Source of the DNA: Isochrysis galbana
Taxonomy: Eukaryota > Haptophyta > Isochrysidales > Isochrysidaceae
Length of the DNA stretch: 64,000 nucleotides
NCBI GenBank assembly: GCA_018136815.1
Contig: CM030937.1
Span: 3,461,820-3,525,819, forward strand
Direction: 5' to 3'
Shown here: positions 39,565-49,743 of the stretch, piece by piece
Layout: each line of letters opens with the position of its first letter
Numbering within the stretch: the first letter of the stretch is position 1
Notes under the pieces: generated by a model
What the model saw: only the letters and a program-made list of their open reading frames with translations
Told to the model about the DNA's origin: nothing
Databases searched by the model: none
Translations under genes and position numbers: made by a program

Positions 39565-42500
39565 ATGGCTGCATCGTCGGGGCCAACGCGCACCGCCCCG
39601 CGCTGGCTACTGCTCGCGCTGGTGCTCGGCGTGGGGCTTGCTCGGCCGGAAGAAGAGTGGGATGACGCAGCACAGCTCCAGCTCCTCGACGATCGCTGGC
39701 GCCTCGCCGCCGAGCCCGAGCAGCCCAGCCATCCAATCGCCTCAGTGCGCTCGCTGCCACTGCCCACCACGCGCTCCTCGGGTGCCAACCTGCTCGTGCA
39801 GCTGCAGCAGGCTGCCAATAGGGGCTCGTCGCGCTTCACTATTCCCCCCGGTAACTACTACTTCACTTCATCCTTCGAGCTGCGGAGAGCACGCAATATG
39901 CTGGTCATCGCGGCGGGCGTTACGTTTTGGTTTGGCGTCGGCGCAGGCTTCAAGCTGACTGAATGCACGAATGTCCGGTGGCTGGCTGAGACGAGCCGGC
40001 CGTTCGCCATCGATTACGACCCACCAGTTGTCGCGCAAGGTGTCGTCACGCGCATCGATCCCTCGTCGGTTGCGCGCTGGGTCGAGGCGGAGTTTGACCC
40101 TATGTTCCCGATGCCGAATCAAAACATGTCGGGGAACATCTTCACGTCAGCCAAAGTGGCAAAGGTAGCGTTCTGGAACCCGAGCACGCGGAGTATGAGG
40201 CGCCCATCGCAAGATGCCATCAACATATACCTCACCTACACGACCAGCAACGCCGGCGCTGCATGCATGCCTAGCACCGGCGAGGGCTGTGGCACGCGTT
40301 GGCGGATAGGGCTTTCGGGGAGGGTGGACATCGTGAAGGGGCTGACCAGAGTGGGCGATCTGATTTCGCTGAACCCGCGCATCTACCCGCATGCGATTGA
40401 ACTCGTACACAGCGAGGATCTTACCTTCGAGGATACCCACATCTACGCCGGCACAAATATTGGCATCGTCGAGAACAAGGGAGACGGGGGTAACACCTAT
40501 CGCAGGCTGAAGATTACGCGACGGCCCGGTTCGCCACTACTCATGAGCGTCAACGCCGACGGCTTCCATTCGAACAGCGCGTCCTACGGCGCGACGATAG
40601 TCGATTCCGAGATTGGGTTCACGGGCGACGACCTCCTCAATATTTATTCTGGCATGGGCGTGGTGGTGGAGAGGATTGATGACCATACAGCAATCTTCCT
40701 TGATAGGAAGCGCAGCTCGACTGGCCTTGAAAACGGAGATCAGATGACGTTTTACCACATCAAGACTCTCGACGTGCTAGGCAGGGCCACGCTGAGCGCC
40801 TCGCCCGCGCCCTACGCGTGGAGTGGAACAGACACTATCTGGAACGTTCTCAACTCGCCTCCTTATTCGATAGGGTTCTCACCCCTCTACACTTTCGACG
40901 ATTCGCACATCTTCCTCATCAAGTTTTCGACACCGTTGCCCTCAGAGGTGCTGCCCAAGTGGTCGCTGGGGCAGGATTTCGAAAAGTCGAACCACTACGC
41001 CAGCGTGACTAATTCATGGCTGCACGATTCTTACTCGCGCGCGAGCTTGGCCAAGACCTCCTTCTTCAGGGTCGAGAACACGTTGTACCAACGGGCGAGC
41101 GGCCTTTATGTGGGAACCATCGAGGTGAATTGGCTCGAAGGAGATGCAGGCTTCCAAGGCGCCGAGATTGTGGAGAACCGCTTCGAGGATTGCGCTCCCG
41201 ACATCGTCGACGAATCGCCCAATGGCGACACCCTCTTGAGCGGGAACGTCATTCGTGCATCCTCCTCATACCCTACGTTTGCGTCGCCACCACCTCCCCT
41301 CTTAGAGCGAGGCTGTGGCCTTGGGCAGCCTTTCACAAAGACTACCACGAACCTGTACGGAAGCGGCAAGTGGTGTGGAGGTCTCATAGGACCAGGTGCA
41401 TGGAGTGAGAGGCGAAGGCATTGGTGTGAATCACACCACGTCCAAAACGATGAGTACGCGGCGAGGTGCATCATGACGAATGTCGATGCGGTAACATGGC
41501 AATGCACCATGGAATGGCCGCCACACTACAAGTGCCCTGATGGAACAACCCCAACTCCTCCTCCACCGCCATCCCCTCCCCCCTCACCACCTCTGCCGCT
41601 CCCGCCGCCATCCCCCCCACCCCCGCCACCGCCATCCCCGTTGCCGCCGCCGCCGCCAGCACCGCCGCCAGCACCGCGGCCGCCTCCGCCATCGCCACCC
41701 CCGCCACCGGCGCCTTGGCCGCCTCCTCCGTACGACGGGAAGTTGCCTTGCGGCCTGGATCAGCCCTTCACGTCCACCAAAACAAACATCGCACCAGATT
41801 GGTGTCCACAGAGGGTACCGAAGGCGTCTTTCAGCTCCAACCGGCGAGACCTGTGCCAACGCTTGTACGTCGGCCGCTCAAATTTCGTGGCAGAGTGCTT
41901 GTACACCAACGCCGGTGACGGCACATATGAGTGCCGTCTTGATTGGCCGCCCCACAAACCGTGTCCAGGGGCGCTTCCTGCTCCCATTCCCTCTCCACCA
42001 CCCCCGCCTCCTTCTCCGCTGCCGCCGCCCCCCTCTCCGCCGCCATTCGAGGCGCCACCGCCATCGCCCTCACCGCCTGCAGCAGCTTGCGGCCTTGAGC
42101 AGCCCTTCACCTCAACAAAGACCAACATTGTGCCACAGTGGTGCCCTCAAATAGTCCCGAAGTCCCCATTCAGCTCGGCGCGGCGCGCTTCATGCGAAAG
42201 CCTGTACGTTGGCCTCCCGCAGTACGCGTCAGAGTGCATGTATGTAAGCGCAAGCGACGGCAACTACAAGTGTGTCTTGAAATGGCCGCCTCATTACCCG
42301 TGCGAGGGCGAGGAATCTGCATCACTGCCGCCGCCACCCAATCCGTCACCTCCTCCCCCGCCTTCCGCTACTTTGTCGCCTCGGCCGCGTCTTCCTCCGC
42401 CGCCCTTGTCGTCACCGTCGCCTGGCATCAGCCGAAGCTGTGGCCTTGATCAGCCCTTCACGCTCACAAAGACTAACATCGCTCCACGGTGGTGCGCAGA

Positions 42501-42990
42501 GATGGTACCCAAAGCTCCCTTCAGCGCGAGCCGCCGCGGAACGTGTGAGAGTGCGTACGTTGGTCTCTCCAAATACACATCCCAGTGTGTCTACTCGGAT
42601 GTTGGTGATGGCGATTTCAAGTGCATACTTGAATGGCCGCCGTATTATCCATGTGAAGAGGATACCGTGAATGAAATAAAGCCACCGGCGCCAACGCTGC
42701 CCCCTCCCCCTTCCCCACTCCCACCGCCTCCACCCTCGGGTGGCTCGGACATCGGCAGCGATTGTGGTCTCGACCAGCCCTACACGATGACCAAGAGCAA
42801 TCTATGGGACAGACAGTTGTGGTGCGGCCAAGTGGTGCTTTCCGGTGAATTCGACCAAGCTGATCGGGATACTTGTGAACGCTTCTACGTCGGACGCCCC
42901 GACTATTCGGCAGAGTGCACATACGTCGTGACCAGTGGGAGCACATACGAGTGCAAGCTCAAATGGCCGCCATTTTATCCGTGTTCGTGA
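39565..42990 (+). CDS. Secreted right-handed beta-helix protein with five Cys6 modules on Pro-rich linkers
   Basis: 1141 aa, single exon. A signal peptide (RWLLLALVLGVGLA) leads into an approximately 550-residue parallel beta-helix region: GSSRFTIPPGNYYFTSSFEL, NADGFHSNSASYGATIVDSE, IGFTGDDLLNIYSGM. The DGFHS...GDDLLNI pattern resembles GH28/GH110-type polysaccharide-active beta-helices, so carbohydrate binding or hydrolysis is likely. From C584 on, five modules of about 72 residues follow, each with six Cys: CGL(D/E/G)QP(F/Y)T at the start, then WC, C, C, C and WPP(H/Y/F)xxC at the end. They start near 41314, 41747, 42088, 42438 and 42764. SPPPPP linkers, good substrates for prolyl hydroxylation, separate them. 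It is likely an extracellular matrix or cell-wall protein. I do not recognise the Cys module. Confidence 0.85.
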   Translation: MAASSGPTRTAPRWLLLALVLGVGLARPEEEWDDAAQLQLLDDRWRLAAEPEQPSHPIASVRSLPLPTTRSSGANLLVQLQQAANRGSSRFTIPPGNYYFTSSFELRRARNMLVIAAGVTFWFGVGAGFKLTECTNVRWLAETSRPFAIDYDPPVVAQGVVTRIDPSSVARWVEAEFDPMFPMPNQNMSGNIFTSAKVAKVAFWNPSTRSMRRPSQDAINIYLTYTTSNAGAACMPSTGEGCGTRWRIGLSGRVDIVKGLTRVGDLISLNPRIYPHAIELVHSEDLTFEDTHIYAGTNIGIVENKGDGGNTYRRLKITRRPGSPLLMSVNADGFHSNSASYGATIVDSEIGFTGDDLLNIYSGMGVVVERIDDHTAIFLDRKRSSTGLENGDQMTFYHIKTLDVLGRATLSASPAPYAWSGTDTIWNVLNSPPYSIGFSPLYTFDDSHIFLIKFSTPLPSEVLPKWSLGQDFEKSNHYASVTNSWLHDSYSRASLAKTSFFRVENTLYQRASGLYVGTIEVNWLEGDAGFQGAEIVENRFEDCAPDIVDESPNGDTLLSGNVIRASSSYPTFASPPPPLLERGCGLGQPFTKTTTNLYGSGKWCGGLIGPGAWSERRRHWCESHHVQNDEYAARCIMTNVDAVTWQCTMEWPPHYKCPDGTTPTPPPPPSPPPSPPLPLPPPSPPPPPPPSPLPPPPPAPPPAPRPPPPSPPPPPAPWPPPPYDGKLPCGLDQPFTSTKTNIAPDWCPQRVPKASFSSNRRDLCQRLYVGRSNFVAECLYTNAGDGTYECRLDWPPHKPCPGALPAPIPSPPPPPPSPLPPPPSPPPFEAPPPSPSPPAAACGLEQPFTSTKTNIVPQWCPQIVPKSPFSSARRASCESLYVGLPQYASECMYVSASDGNYKCVLKWPPHYPCEGEESASLPPPPNPSPPPPPSATLSPRPRLPPPPLSSPSPGISRSCGLDQPFTLTKTNIAPRWCAEMVPKAPFSASRRGTCESAYVGLSKYTSQCVYSDVGDGDFKCILEWPPYYPCEEDTVNEIKPPAPTLPPPPSPLPPPPPSGGSDIGSDCGLDQPYTMTKSNLWDRQLWCGQVVLSGEFDQADRDTCERFYVGRPDYSAECTYVVTSGSTYECKLKWPPFYPCS

Positions 42991-43519
42991 TCAGCCTAGG
43001 TAGCAGCATCGGCGCCACGCGTCAAGTGGCTTGGACGTAGGAAGAAGATACGACGAACACCGGGTGATAGGTTGTAAGTTCACCGGGCAATTTCCGGCAT
43101 TGACGCGGAGCTGCGCCCTCGTCCCAACGGATGTAGATCCTATTCGCCAAGCAACCTTGGCGAGGAACGCGAATCCCCGACCAACTGCTAACACGTAGGT
43201 TTAGTTAGGTTCCGATTTCAGAGCAAGTTGTATTTGTATTAAAGTTATAAGGGTCATCCGCGTCAGGCACGCGTGACTCTCCGATTAGCTAATGGATAAT
43301 GGAGCAGCAGCACAATGACTGACACATTGCGTCTGCCCAAAGGCCAACAAAAATCTTAAAGGCGTCCGCTAAGCTAGGCTACTAGAGACACTCCCTTTAC
43401 CGGGTCACCGCCGCCATCGCCCTAGCCCCTACCCCTACCGCACTCCCCTTTCCGCCCCCCCCCCCCCCCCCACCACCACCTCATTCGCTTTTTCTTCGAT
43501 TTCGGGGGGCCCTACTCGA
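42991..43519. other. Unassigned, 3' flank of beta-helix gene
   Basis: It probably holds the 3' UTR of the upstream gene and the target sequence of the full-length LINE. A C run lies at 43456-43472. No other gene was seen. Confidence 0.4.
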
Positions 43520-46500
43520 ACTATCAGTAAACTGATAGGGTCATGGAGCGCGCGCCGCCTCCCGCACTCGCTGCCGCCGCCCTCGCCGCGATAGACGAAG
43601 CACTCATGGACACCCCCATGTCGCCGAAGCGACCGCGTCAAGACGACCCGCCCGACCAGGTGGGCACAGGAGCCAACGGGCTGCGCCCCGGCATCACCAA
43701 GAACAGAACGACCAAAGCCTGCATGCTGGCAGCAGCCAGCATGCAGCACACACATCTCACCCTCCACAGCCCCCACAGCCACACCACACCAGCTGGACGA
43801 TCCATCAGGGATGGCCCCCGGGCCTGGCCCCTACACAGCCGTGATACCGCCCTCGTGCTCCGGCACGAGGGGCCGGACCGGCGCCATTCTAGACATGACT
43901 CCCTTGGGGGAATGTCACAACAAACAGCTGCAGCAGGCATGCAACACGTCGTGACCCCCAGGGAGGGAGACATCAACGTCAATGGAGACGTCAGGAGAGG
44001 GGGACCCCCCAACACCAAGAGGAGGCAAGACCGCGAGCACGCCACGAGCGCGCGAGAGGATGGAAGGGCAGAAGCCCAAGTGACCCAACAACACAGACAA
44101 GCATACGAACAAGGGCCAACAGTTGGCCCAAACCACCCAACAACCCGAAGAGGAGACACTGGCAGGAGGACCACATCGTACCCCCTGGGCCCCATAGAGA
44201 CGAGGCCTTTCGAGAGACTAACCGCGTCCCCCACCCCGGCTACCCAGGTGGCCTTACTTGACGAGGATCTTGAACCAGAAGAAGAAGCAGAATTCCCAGC
44301 GTACCAGAAAATCATCATTGTCTTCACACCCTACGAACGCGGCCACAAAACAAAGGATGAAGAGGTCCTCGGCGCCATAGCAGCGCATCTCAACAAGCTG
44401 GAGGGCGTAGACCTCGAGCCCGACTTCCTTTCCAAGAGCGCCTCTGGCCCATGGGAGATCCTCGTCACGGCGGACTGCGCCAACCAGTTCCGCGAGAAAT
44501 TCAAAGACGTGGCGGACTTTCGCAACGCGGGCATCCCATGCCCAATAGCGGTCAAGTACCAAACGCTGGACGAAAAATTCAAGGAGATACCGCGAGCGTC
44601 TAATAAGGCGCTAGCCAGCGCTTTCAAGGACGCCGCGGCGCACCTAGTAGTGCGGAACTACAAATTCGAGTTAAAAAGCTTCATAACCATCAGCACGCTG
44701 GCCAAGGCGGTCGAGAACCAAGGCTTCTTTTTCGTTCAAGGAAACCAGGAGCGCACCAAGATCCTCACAAAGGAGGGAGTCCTAGTGACTCAAGGCAAAA
44801 AAGAGGTGTACCACCTTTATGTGACTCCAAAACAAGGCTCGTTCGCCTCCTTCGACTTCCCGCGCAAACTCTTGCTCACCATCGACGGGGCCCCATATCC
44901 TATCGAGTACGCCGTCCGAAACTGCCGCGAGCTCGGCGGGGACATCAAGAACCTCAGCATCCACGCGGGGCCAAAGGGGTGCAAAGGATACAATAAAGGG
45001 TACGCCCAAGCGTTTCACCCCCCCCTACGCATCTGCTACTGCGAAGAGGAGAAAGCCGCGCGCCTCGAGCGTGAGGAACGTAAGCGCACGGCGCCACCGA
45101 AGAGGACCATCCAAGAGGCCCTGAACCCCGATGCCCCGGAGCTCTGCAAACGCTTCCCAAACGGGAAGTGCCCCATGAACATTAAGGGCAAGGCATGCAA
45201 CCGATCGCACGAGTACCCGGGCGCATGGAAAGACGGCATGTGTACGATCGTGTGCGCATTCCCGCGAGCAAGCGCCGGACCACCCGGAAAGCAGCCTAAG
45301 GGCGGCTTCTGCGCCTTAGGCGCCGACTGCCGCTACCTCCACAAGTGCGTTCAACTCGCCCATCGCACGACACACTCTAACTCCCTAATCGTATACGCGT
45401 TCATTTTCAACCCCACGCTTGGATACCCAGGTGAAGGACCGGTCACAATCGCCTCCTTCAACATCAATGGTGCCGGACACGGTGCCCTAGGATCGGTGCT
45501 CGCCCAAGCGAGGAAAGCGAGGATAGACATTGTGCTACTCCAAGAACTCCACGCCTACGCGGATGGCAGACACCACCGAGCTTGCATGACCGCCAAAGCC
45601 ATGGGGTGGCAGATGGTGCACGCACCGGCTAACACCTCCGACCCGGCGAGTGGGGTAGGTATAGCGATACGCGACTCCTCCCCAAGAGTGAAACTGTTAC
45701 CGGATACGGCCGAAACGCTAATCGAGGGCAGATGCCTGCGAGTTAGATGCGTGATAGATGCTAAAGAGTTTGATATAGTATCGGTATACCTAAGTGCCAC
45801 ACCAAATTTGAGAGCCTCACAAATTGAAACTTTGAGGACGAGCCCCATGGGGAGGGAGCATGACACACTTATGGGTGGCGACTTTAACTGCGTAGAGAAT
45901 GTGGAGACGGACACCAGAAAAAAGGAAGACCAAGAGAGCTACGGAAACGCCCACGGTCTCAAGCTAAGGTCCACGATGAATGAGATGGGACTCATAGATG
46001 CATACAACTTAGTAAACGGAAGAGCCCAAGGAGGTTTCACTCGACTATCGGGGACCGTACACACACGGATAGATAGAATATACACACCCGCCACTTGCTC
46101 TAACATCAATTGGCAAACGATAGGCCCACACCCGACGCTCTTCACGGGGAAAGGCGCGTCAGACCACCTCCCGGTAATAGGCACTTTCGAAGTAGTCGGA
46201 TACAAGTCGGGCCGAACGTACGACGTTCGCATAGACAGTGAGCTCTTTGCATCAGAGGATACACAAAGGGTGGTAACGCACCTATGGAAGAACCACATAA
46301 ACCCAGAGACCCCAGACGAGGAGGTCGACGACGCGTGGGGCAGTGCCAAGAGGGCGGTGGCCACCTATCTACTATGGGCGACGAGACAAGGAAAGGAACA
46401 CCAAGCGATAGCCAAAGCGATAGACGAACTCGCCATACTAGGAATAGAGCTCGACGACGGAGAGCCGGACGCCAGGAAGTTGGACAGGATACGCGAACTA

Positions 46501-49500
46501 AACGACACGATTGACAAGATCCGGAAAACATCCAGGCCGACGACCAAAGAAAGTTTCGACGCCCTCAAGCATGAGGAAAGAATGACGAAGGAATTCTTCC
46601 AGAAATTCCAATCCCGCACCTCCAATAGCGCCATCCCGGAGCTCTACATCACGAGGAACTGGAACGCCCCGGACGAAGGGGCGAGGGACACAACAACAGA
46701 CGACGCGGAGATACGCAGAGAGCTACGCAAATATTACGCGTGGCTATATCAAGAACGACGCAACGAAAGGGACTACGAGATGGAAGCGCTACTGGAAGCG
46801 CGCCCGCTGAACACGCACGATAGCAGCGCGATAGAAGGGAGGATCACGATGGAAGAACTACTAGACGCCATAACACAGATAGGAAACGGCAAAAGCGCGG
46901 GGCCGGACGCACTGCCGGCAGAATTCTACAAAAACTTCACAGGGCTCGTAAAACACGATTTTTTAAGAGTCCTTAACCTAGCACTAGACCGGGGATATCT
47001 GAGCGTATCTATGAGGGAAGGGGACATAATCCTCCTGTACAAGAAAGGGGACACACGAGACCCCAGAAACTATAGACCGATTACGCTACTACAGAGCGAC
47101 TATAAAATTCTAGCCAAAATACTTACAAACAGATTGAAAAAGGTAATCGGAAACATAATCTCGAAGGACCAACTTGGTTTCGTCCCGAAACGCCTCATAG
47201 GCGAAGCCACCCACCTCCTACAACTAACGCACGCGTACCTAGACGAAACGGGTGAGCCAGGACTCTTATTGGCACTAGATTGGCAGAAAGCATTCGACAG
47301 AGTGAACTGGGAATTTTATCATATAGTACTCGAAAAACTAAAATTCGGAGAGAACTTCAGGAGATACGCGAAATCACTCACGAACGCCGGGGCTAAACCC
47401 ATTAGATACATCAAATCCAACGGAGGCAGAAGTTTCCCTTTCAACGTGTCGAGCGGAGTCCCTCAAGGGTGCCCGCTGTCGCCACTAGCTTTCCTACTGA
47501 CGGCGGAAGCACTCACCCGGGCGATAAACGAAGACGACGACATAGAGGGCGTCATGATCAACGGAGCTGAACTCAAAATAAGTCAATTCGCTGACGACAC
47601 TCAACTCCTAGCGGCGGACTACGACAGCCTGGAGCGCTCTCTAAAGTGGGTAGAGAGATATGCGGCGGCCTCCTGCGGTAAACCTAACGATCAAAAATTC
47701 GAAGGACTGAGGATGGGGTCTATGAAGAGAAAACGCCCACCCACCAGATTCCAGAGATACAGATGGTTGAAAAGAAACGAATACGCAACTATCTTAGGAG
47801 TCCCACTAGGAGGGCCCCAGGCCATAAAAAGCTTCTGGCGTAAACTGGCTGACAAAATAGAAAAAAAGACTACCATTTACGCTCCGATCACGAGCAACCT
47901 ATCTATACACGGCAGAACAAAAGTGGCCAACTTTCTCATCTACTCCATCCCCAGATATTGGCTACAAACGCTGGCGGCCCCAAGGTCGTTCCACGCAACG
48001 GTTAAGAGATCCGTCGACAAGATTATGTGGACGAACGCGCGAACCGGACGTAAACTACAGTGGATAAAGCACCCAGAAGTGCCAGTGAAGAACGCCTACA
48101 AAGACGGACCGCACCTGGGTCTGGGACTTCTGGATTGGGACAACCACACCAAGGCACTCCAAGCCAAATGGATACTCAACTATTTGGACGCCCGACAAGC
48201 GCAGTGGAAACAAGTGCTCGACGCTTGGTTCTGCCGAACGAATTTAGGAAGAGCGGCGGTCCTCTCGACGATACCTACAAACAAGCTGACAGACGGGATA
48301 ACGGGAACGAGCAAACTCCCAAGTTTCTGGAAGCAAGCGCTAAGCAACGCGCGCAAACTCAAACTCACGCCCCTAAAGACCAGTAGAGAAGGAATACTCT
48401 CGCAACCCGTGTGGGGAAGCCCGACACACCCAGGCCCCAAACTAAACCCCACGTGGACGAAGTTATGGAACAAGTTGGAGTGCAACGCCGTGCATAATGT
48501 ATTCAGAGATTTCGACGCATCAACGCCCTATAGCAAAGAGGAGTGCTCACAATACCTCAAAAACAACGATACATACATACACTCTCAGGGAGAATATATC
48601 CCGAGAGACAAATTCTTAGAGTCGTGGGACACGGTAGTGAACCACGCCATGGAGATGTTAGCGGCGATAAAAAACCCAACGGAAAGAGAAACCACGACAC
48701 CCCAGAGGGAGATCGAGGGGCACAAAGACCCCGGAGAACCCCACTCGAAGATACACATAAGCCGAGACGGCAACTACTTTGTCGAGTCCAAAGGCACATG
48801 GCACGAAGCAGAGCTTTCATACCTGGGTACACCCATAATAGGCGAAAGGCTAACCAATGCCCCCGAAAATCTGGACCCCTCCCCACCGGCAAAATGGGGG
48901 GAGGGATACAAATCCAACAAGAGGCTCGAATACCCCCTGGCGGACGAATATACGCTGGACGGAAACACGCCGCTAGACGAAATGGGAGTGGAACAGCTAA
49001 CGCGAGCCCTACAAAAAGCAGACGGCAAACGCAGACGCCTCACGGGCCCCGAAAATTGGGCGCAGCGTTTACCGATACCCGAAAACACCTGGGAACACTT
49101 GGCCACACTATACACTTCCCCGCTGATGACAGCGAGAGACACGCACCTCCACTTCAAACACCTCACCCACAGACGGATAGGTACCTACAACCGCTTCGCA
49201 GATAGAGACAAAACGTGCCGCATGTGCAAGGCGGAATATGAGTCCTCCACTCACCTGGGCGAATGCCCGAGAATAGTCAAAATACTGGAGACGCTCGACA
49301 AGCTCGCGCGATTTGTACCCAGGAACGATAGAAGCAGAGAGGAGGTCATCATCGATAACCTTTTCATGCACCCCAGGGGCGAATCACCAAGATCACTTAC
49401 TATACTATACACTCTAGCATGGAGATACATCATAACAGACTTCTACAGAATACACTACGATGGTATCGAATTCTCGGAAGAATCGGTGCTGATAAGAACA

Positions 49501-49743
49501 TTGGACAGATACACAACACTAAGTAAGGCTCTACTCTATGCGAACACAACGGACTCGGCTAGAACCGCCCAAGCGGGCATGGGCAGACAGCCGAAAAAAA
49601 GGATCGACACGAAAGATATACACCCGATTTTCACATTAGGAACAAAAGGCAACCTAGAACCTAGTCTGGAGATCCAAGCACTAGCCAACTCATTGGGAGT
49701 GGCTTACATAATAGCCGGGGGGCCCGAGACGGAACACCTTTAG
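43520..49743 (+). mobile_element. LINE B, full-length-like copy with intact ORF
   Basis: It opens with the hairpin CTATCAG-TAAA-CTGATAG (43521-43538), then GGGTCATGGAGCGCGCGCC, the same start as the other LINE copies. The coding region follows at once and is uninterrupted. After the stop at 49741-49743 about 150 bp of apparent 3' UTR leads into a second LINE 3' segment. I could not find a target-site duplication for this copy. Confidence 0.85.
43543..49743 (+). CDS. LINE polyprotein: gag-like, CCCH, APE endonuclease, reverse transcriptase, CCHC (2066 aa)
   Basis: The ATG lies 5 nt after the hairpin. Residues 1-240 are low-complexity. Residues about 247-460 are the gag-like region. Residues 533-602 hold Cys/His clusters (CKRFPNGKC...CNRSH; FCALGADCRYLH), probably CCCH fingers. 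The APE endonuclease spans about 632-884 and includes N640 (FNINGA), E668 (LQELHA), D780/N782 (GGDFNC), RIDRIY and S873-D874-H875. The reverse transcriptase covers about 1100-1400, with NYRPITLL, LDWQKAFDRV, SGVPQGCPLSPLAF and F1349-A-D-D1352. The CCHC knuckle begins at C1892 (CRMCKAEYESSTHLGEC). All catalytic residues I can check are present, so this copy could be active by target-primed reverse transcription. Joining ORF1-like and pol functions in one ORF is unusual for L1-like elements. The exact clade is undetermined. Confidence 0.92.
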   Translation: MERAPPPALAAAALAAIDEALMDTPMSPKRPRQDDPPDQVGTGANGLRPGITKNRTTKACMLAAASMQHTHLTLHSPHSHTTPAGRSIRDGPRAWPLHSRDTALVLRHEGPDRRHSRHDSLGGMSQQTAAAGMQHVVTPREGDINVNGDVRRGGPPNTKRRQDREHATSAREDGRAEAQVTQQHRQAYEQGPTVGPNHPTTRRGDTGRRTTSYPLGPIETRPFERLTASPTPATQVALLDEDLEPEEEAEFPAYQKIIIVFTPYERGHKTKDEEVLGAIAAHLNKLEGVDLEPDFLSKSASGPWEILVTADCANQFREKFKDVADFRNAGIPCPIAVKYQTLDEKFKEIPRASNKALASAFKDAAAHLVVRNYKFELKSFITISTLAKAVENQGFFFVQGNQERTKILTKEGVLVTQGKKEVYHLYVTPKQGSFASFDFPRKLLLTIDGAPYPIEYAVRNCRELGGDIKNLSIHAGPKGCKGYNKGYAQAFHPPLRICYCEEEKAARLEREERKRTAPPKRTIQEALNPDAPELCKRFPNGKCPMNIKGKACNRSHEYPGAWKDGMCTIVCAFPRASAGPPGKQPKGGFCALGADCRYLHKCVQLAHRTTHSNSLIVYAFIFNPTLGYPGEGPVTIASFNINGAGHGALGSVLAQARKARIDIVLLQELHAYADGRHHRACMTAKAMGWQMVHAPANTSDPASGVGIAIRDSSPRVKLLPDTAETLIEGRCLRVRCVIDAKEFDIVSVYLSATPNLRASQIETLRTSPMGREHDTLMGGDFNCVENVETDTRKKEDQESYGNAHGLKLRSTMNEMGLIDAYNLVNGRAQGGFTRLSGTVHTRIDRIYTPATCSNINWQTIGPHPTLFTGKGASDHLPVIGTFEVVGYKSGRTYDVRIDSELFASEDTQRVVTHLWKNHINPETPDEEVDDAWGSAKRAVATYLLWATRQGKEHQAIAKAIDELAILGIELDDGEPDARKLDRIRELNDTIDKIRKTSRPTTKESFDALKHEERMTKEFFQKFQSRTSNSAIPELYITRNWNAPDEGARDTTTDDAEIRRELRKYYAWLYQERRNERDYEMEALLEARPLNTHDSSAIEGRITMEELLDAITQIGNGKSAGPDALPAEFYKNFTGLVKHDFLRVLNLALDRGYLSVSMREGDIILLYKKGDTRDPRNYRPITLLQSDYKILAKILTNRLKKVIGNIISKDQLGFVPKRLIGEATHLLQLTHAYLDETGEPGLLLALDWQKAFDRVNWEFYHIVLEKLKFGENFRRYAKSLTNAGAKPIRYIKSNGGRSFPFNVSSGVPQGCPLSPLAFLLTAEALTRAINEDDDIEGVMINGAELKISQFADDTQLLAADYDSLERSLKWVERYAAASCGKPNDQKFEGLRMGSMKRKRPPTRFQRYRWLKRNEYATILGVPLGGPQAIKSFWRKLADKIEKKTTIYAPITSNLSIHGRTKVANFLIYSIPRYWLQTLAAPRSFHATVKRSVDKIMWTNARTGRKLQWIKHPEVPVKNAYKDGPHLGLGLLDWDNHTKALQAKWILNYLDARQAQWKQVLDAWFCRTNLGRAAVLSTIPTNKLTDGITGTSKLPSFWKQALSNARKLKLTPLKTSREGILSQPVWGSPTHPGPKLNPTWTKLWNKLECNAVHNVFRDFDASTPYSKEECSQYLKNNDTYIHSQGEYIPRDKFLESWDTVVNHAMEMLAAIKNPTERETTTPQREIEGHKDPGEPHSKIHISRDGNYFVESKGTWHEAELSYLGTPIIGERLTNAPENLDPSPPAKWGEGYKSNKRLEYPLADEYTLDGNTPLDEMGVEQLTRALQKADGKRRRLTGPENWAQRLPIPENTWEHLATLYTSPLMTARDTHLHFKHLTHRRIGTYNRFADRDKTCRMCKAEYESSTHLGECPRIVKILETLDKLARFVPRNDRSREEVIIDNLFMHPRGESPRSLTILYTLAWRYIITDFYRIHYDGIEFSEESVLIRTLDRYTTLSKALLYANTTDSARTAQAGMGRQPKKRIDTKDIHPIFTLGTKGNLEPSLEIQALANSLGVAYIIAGGPETEHL

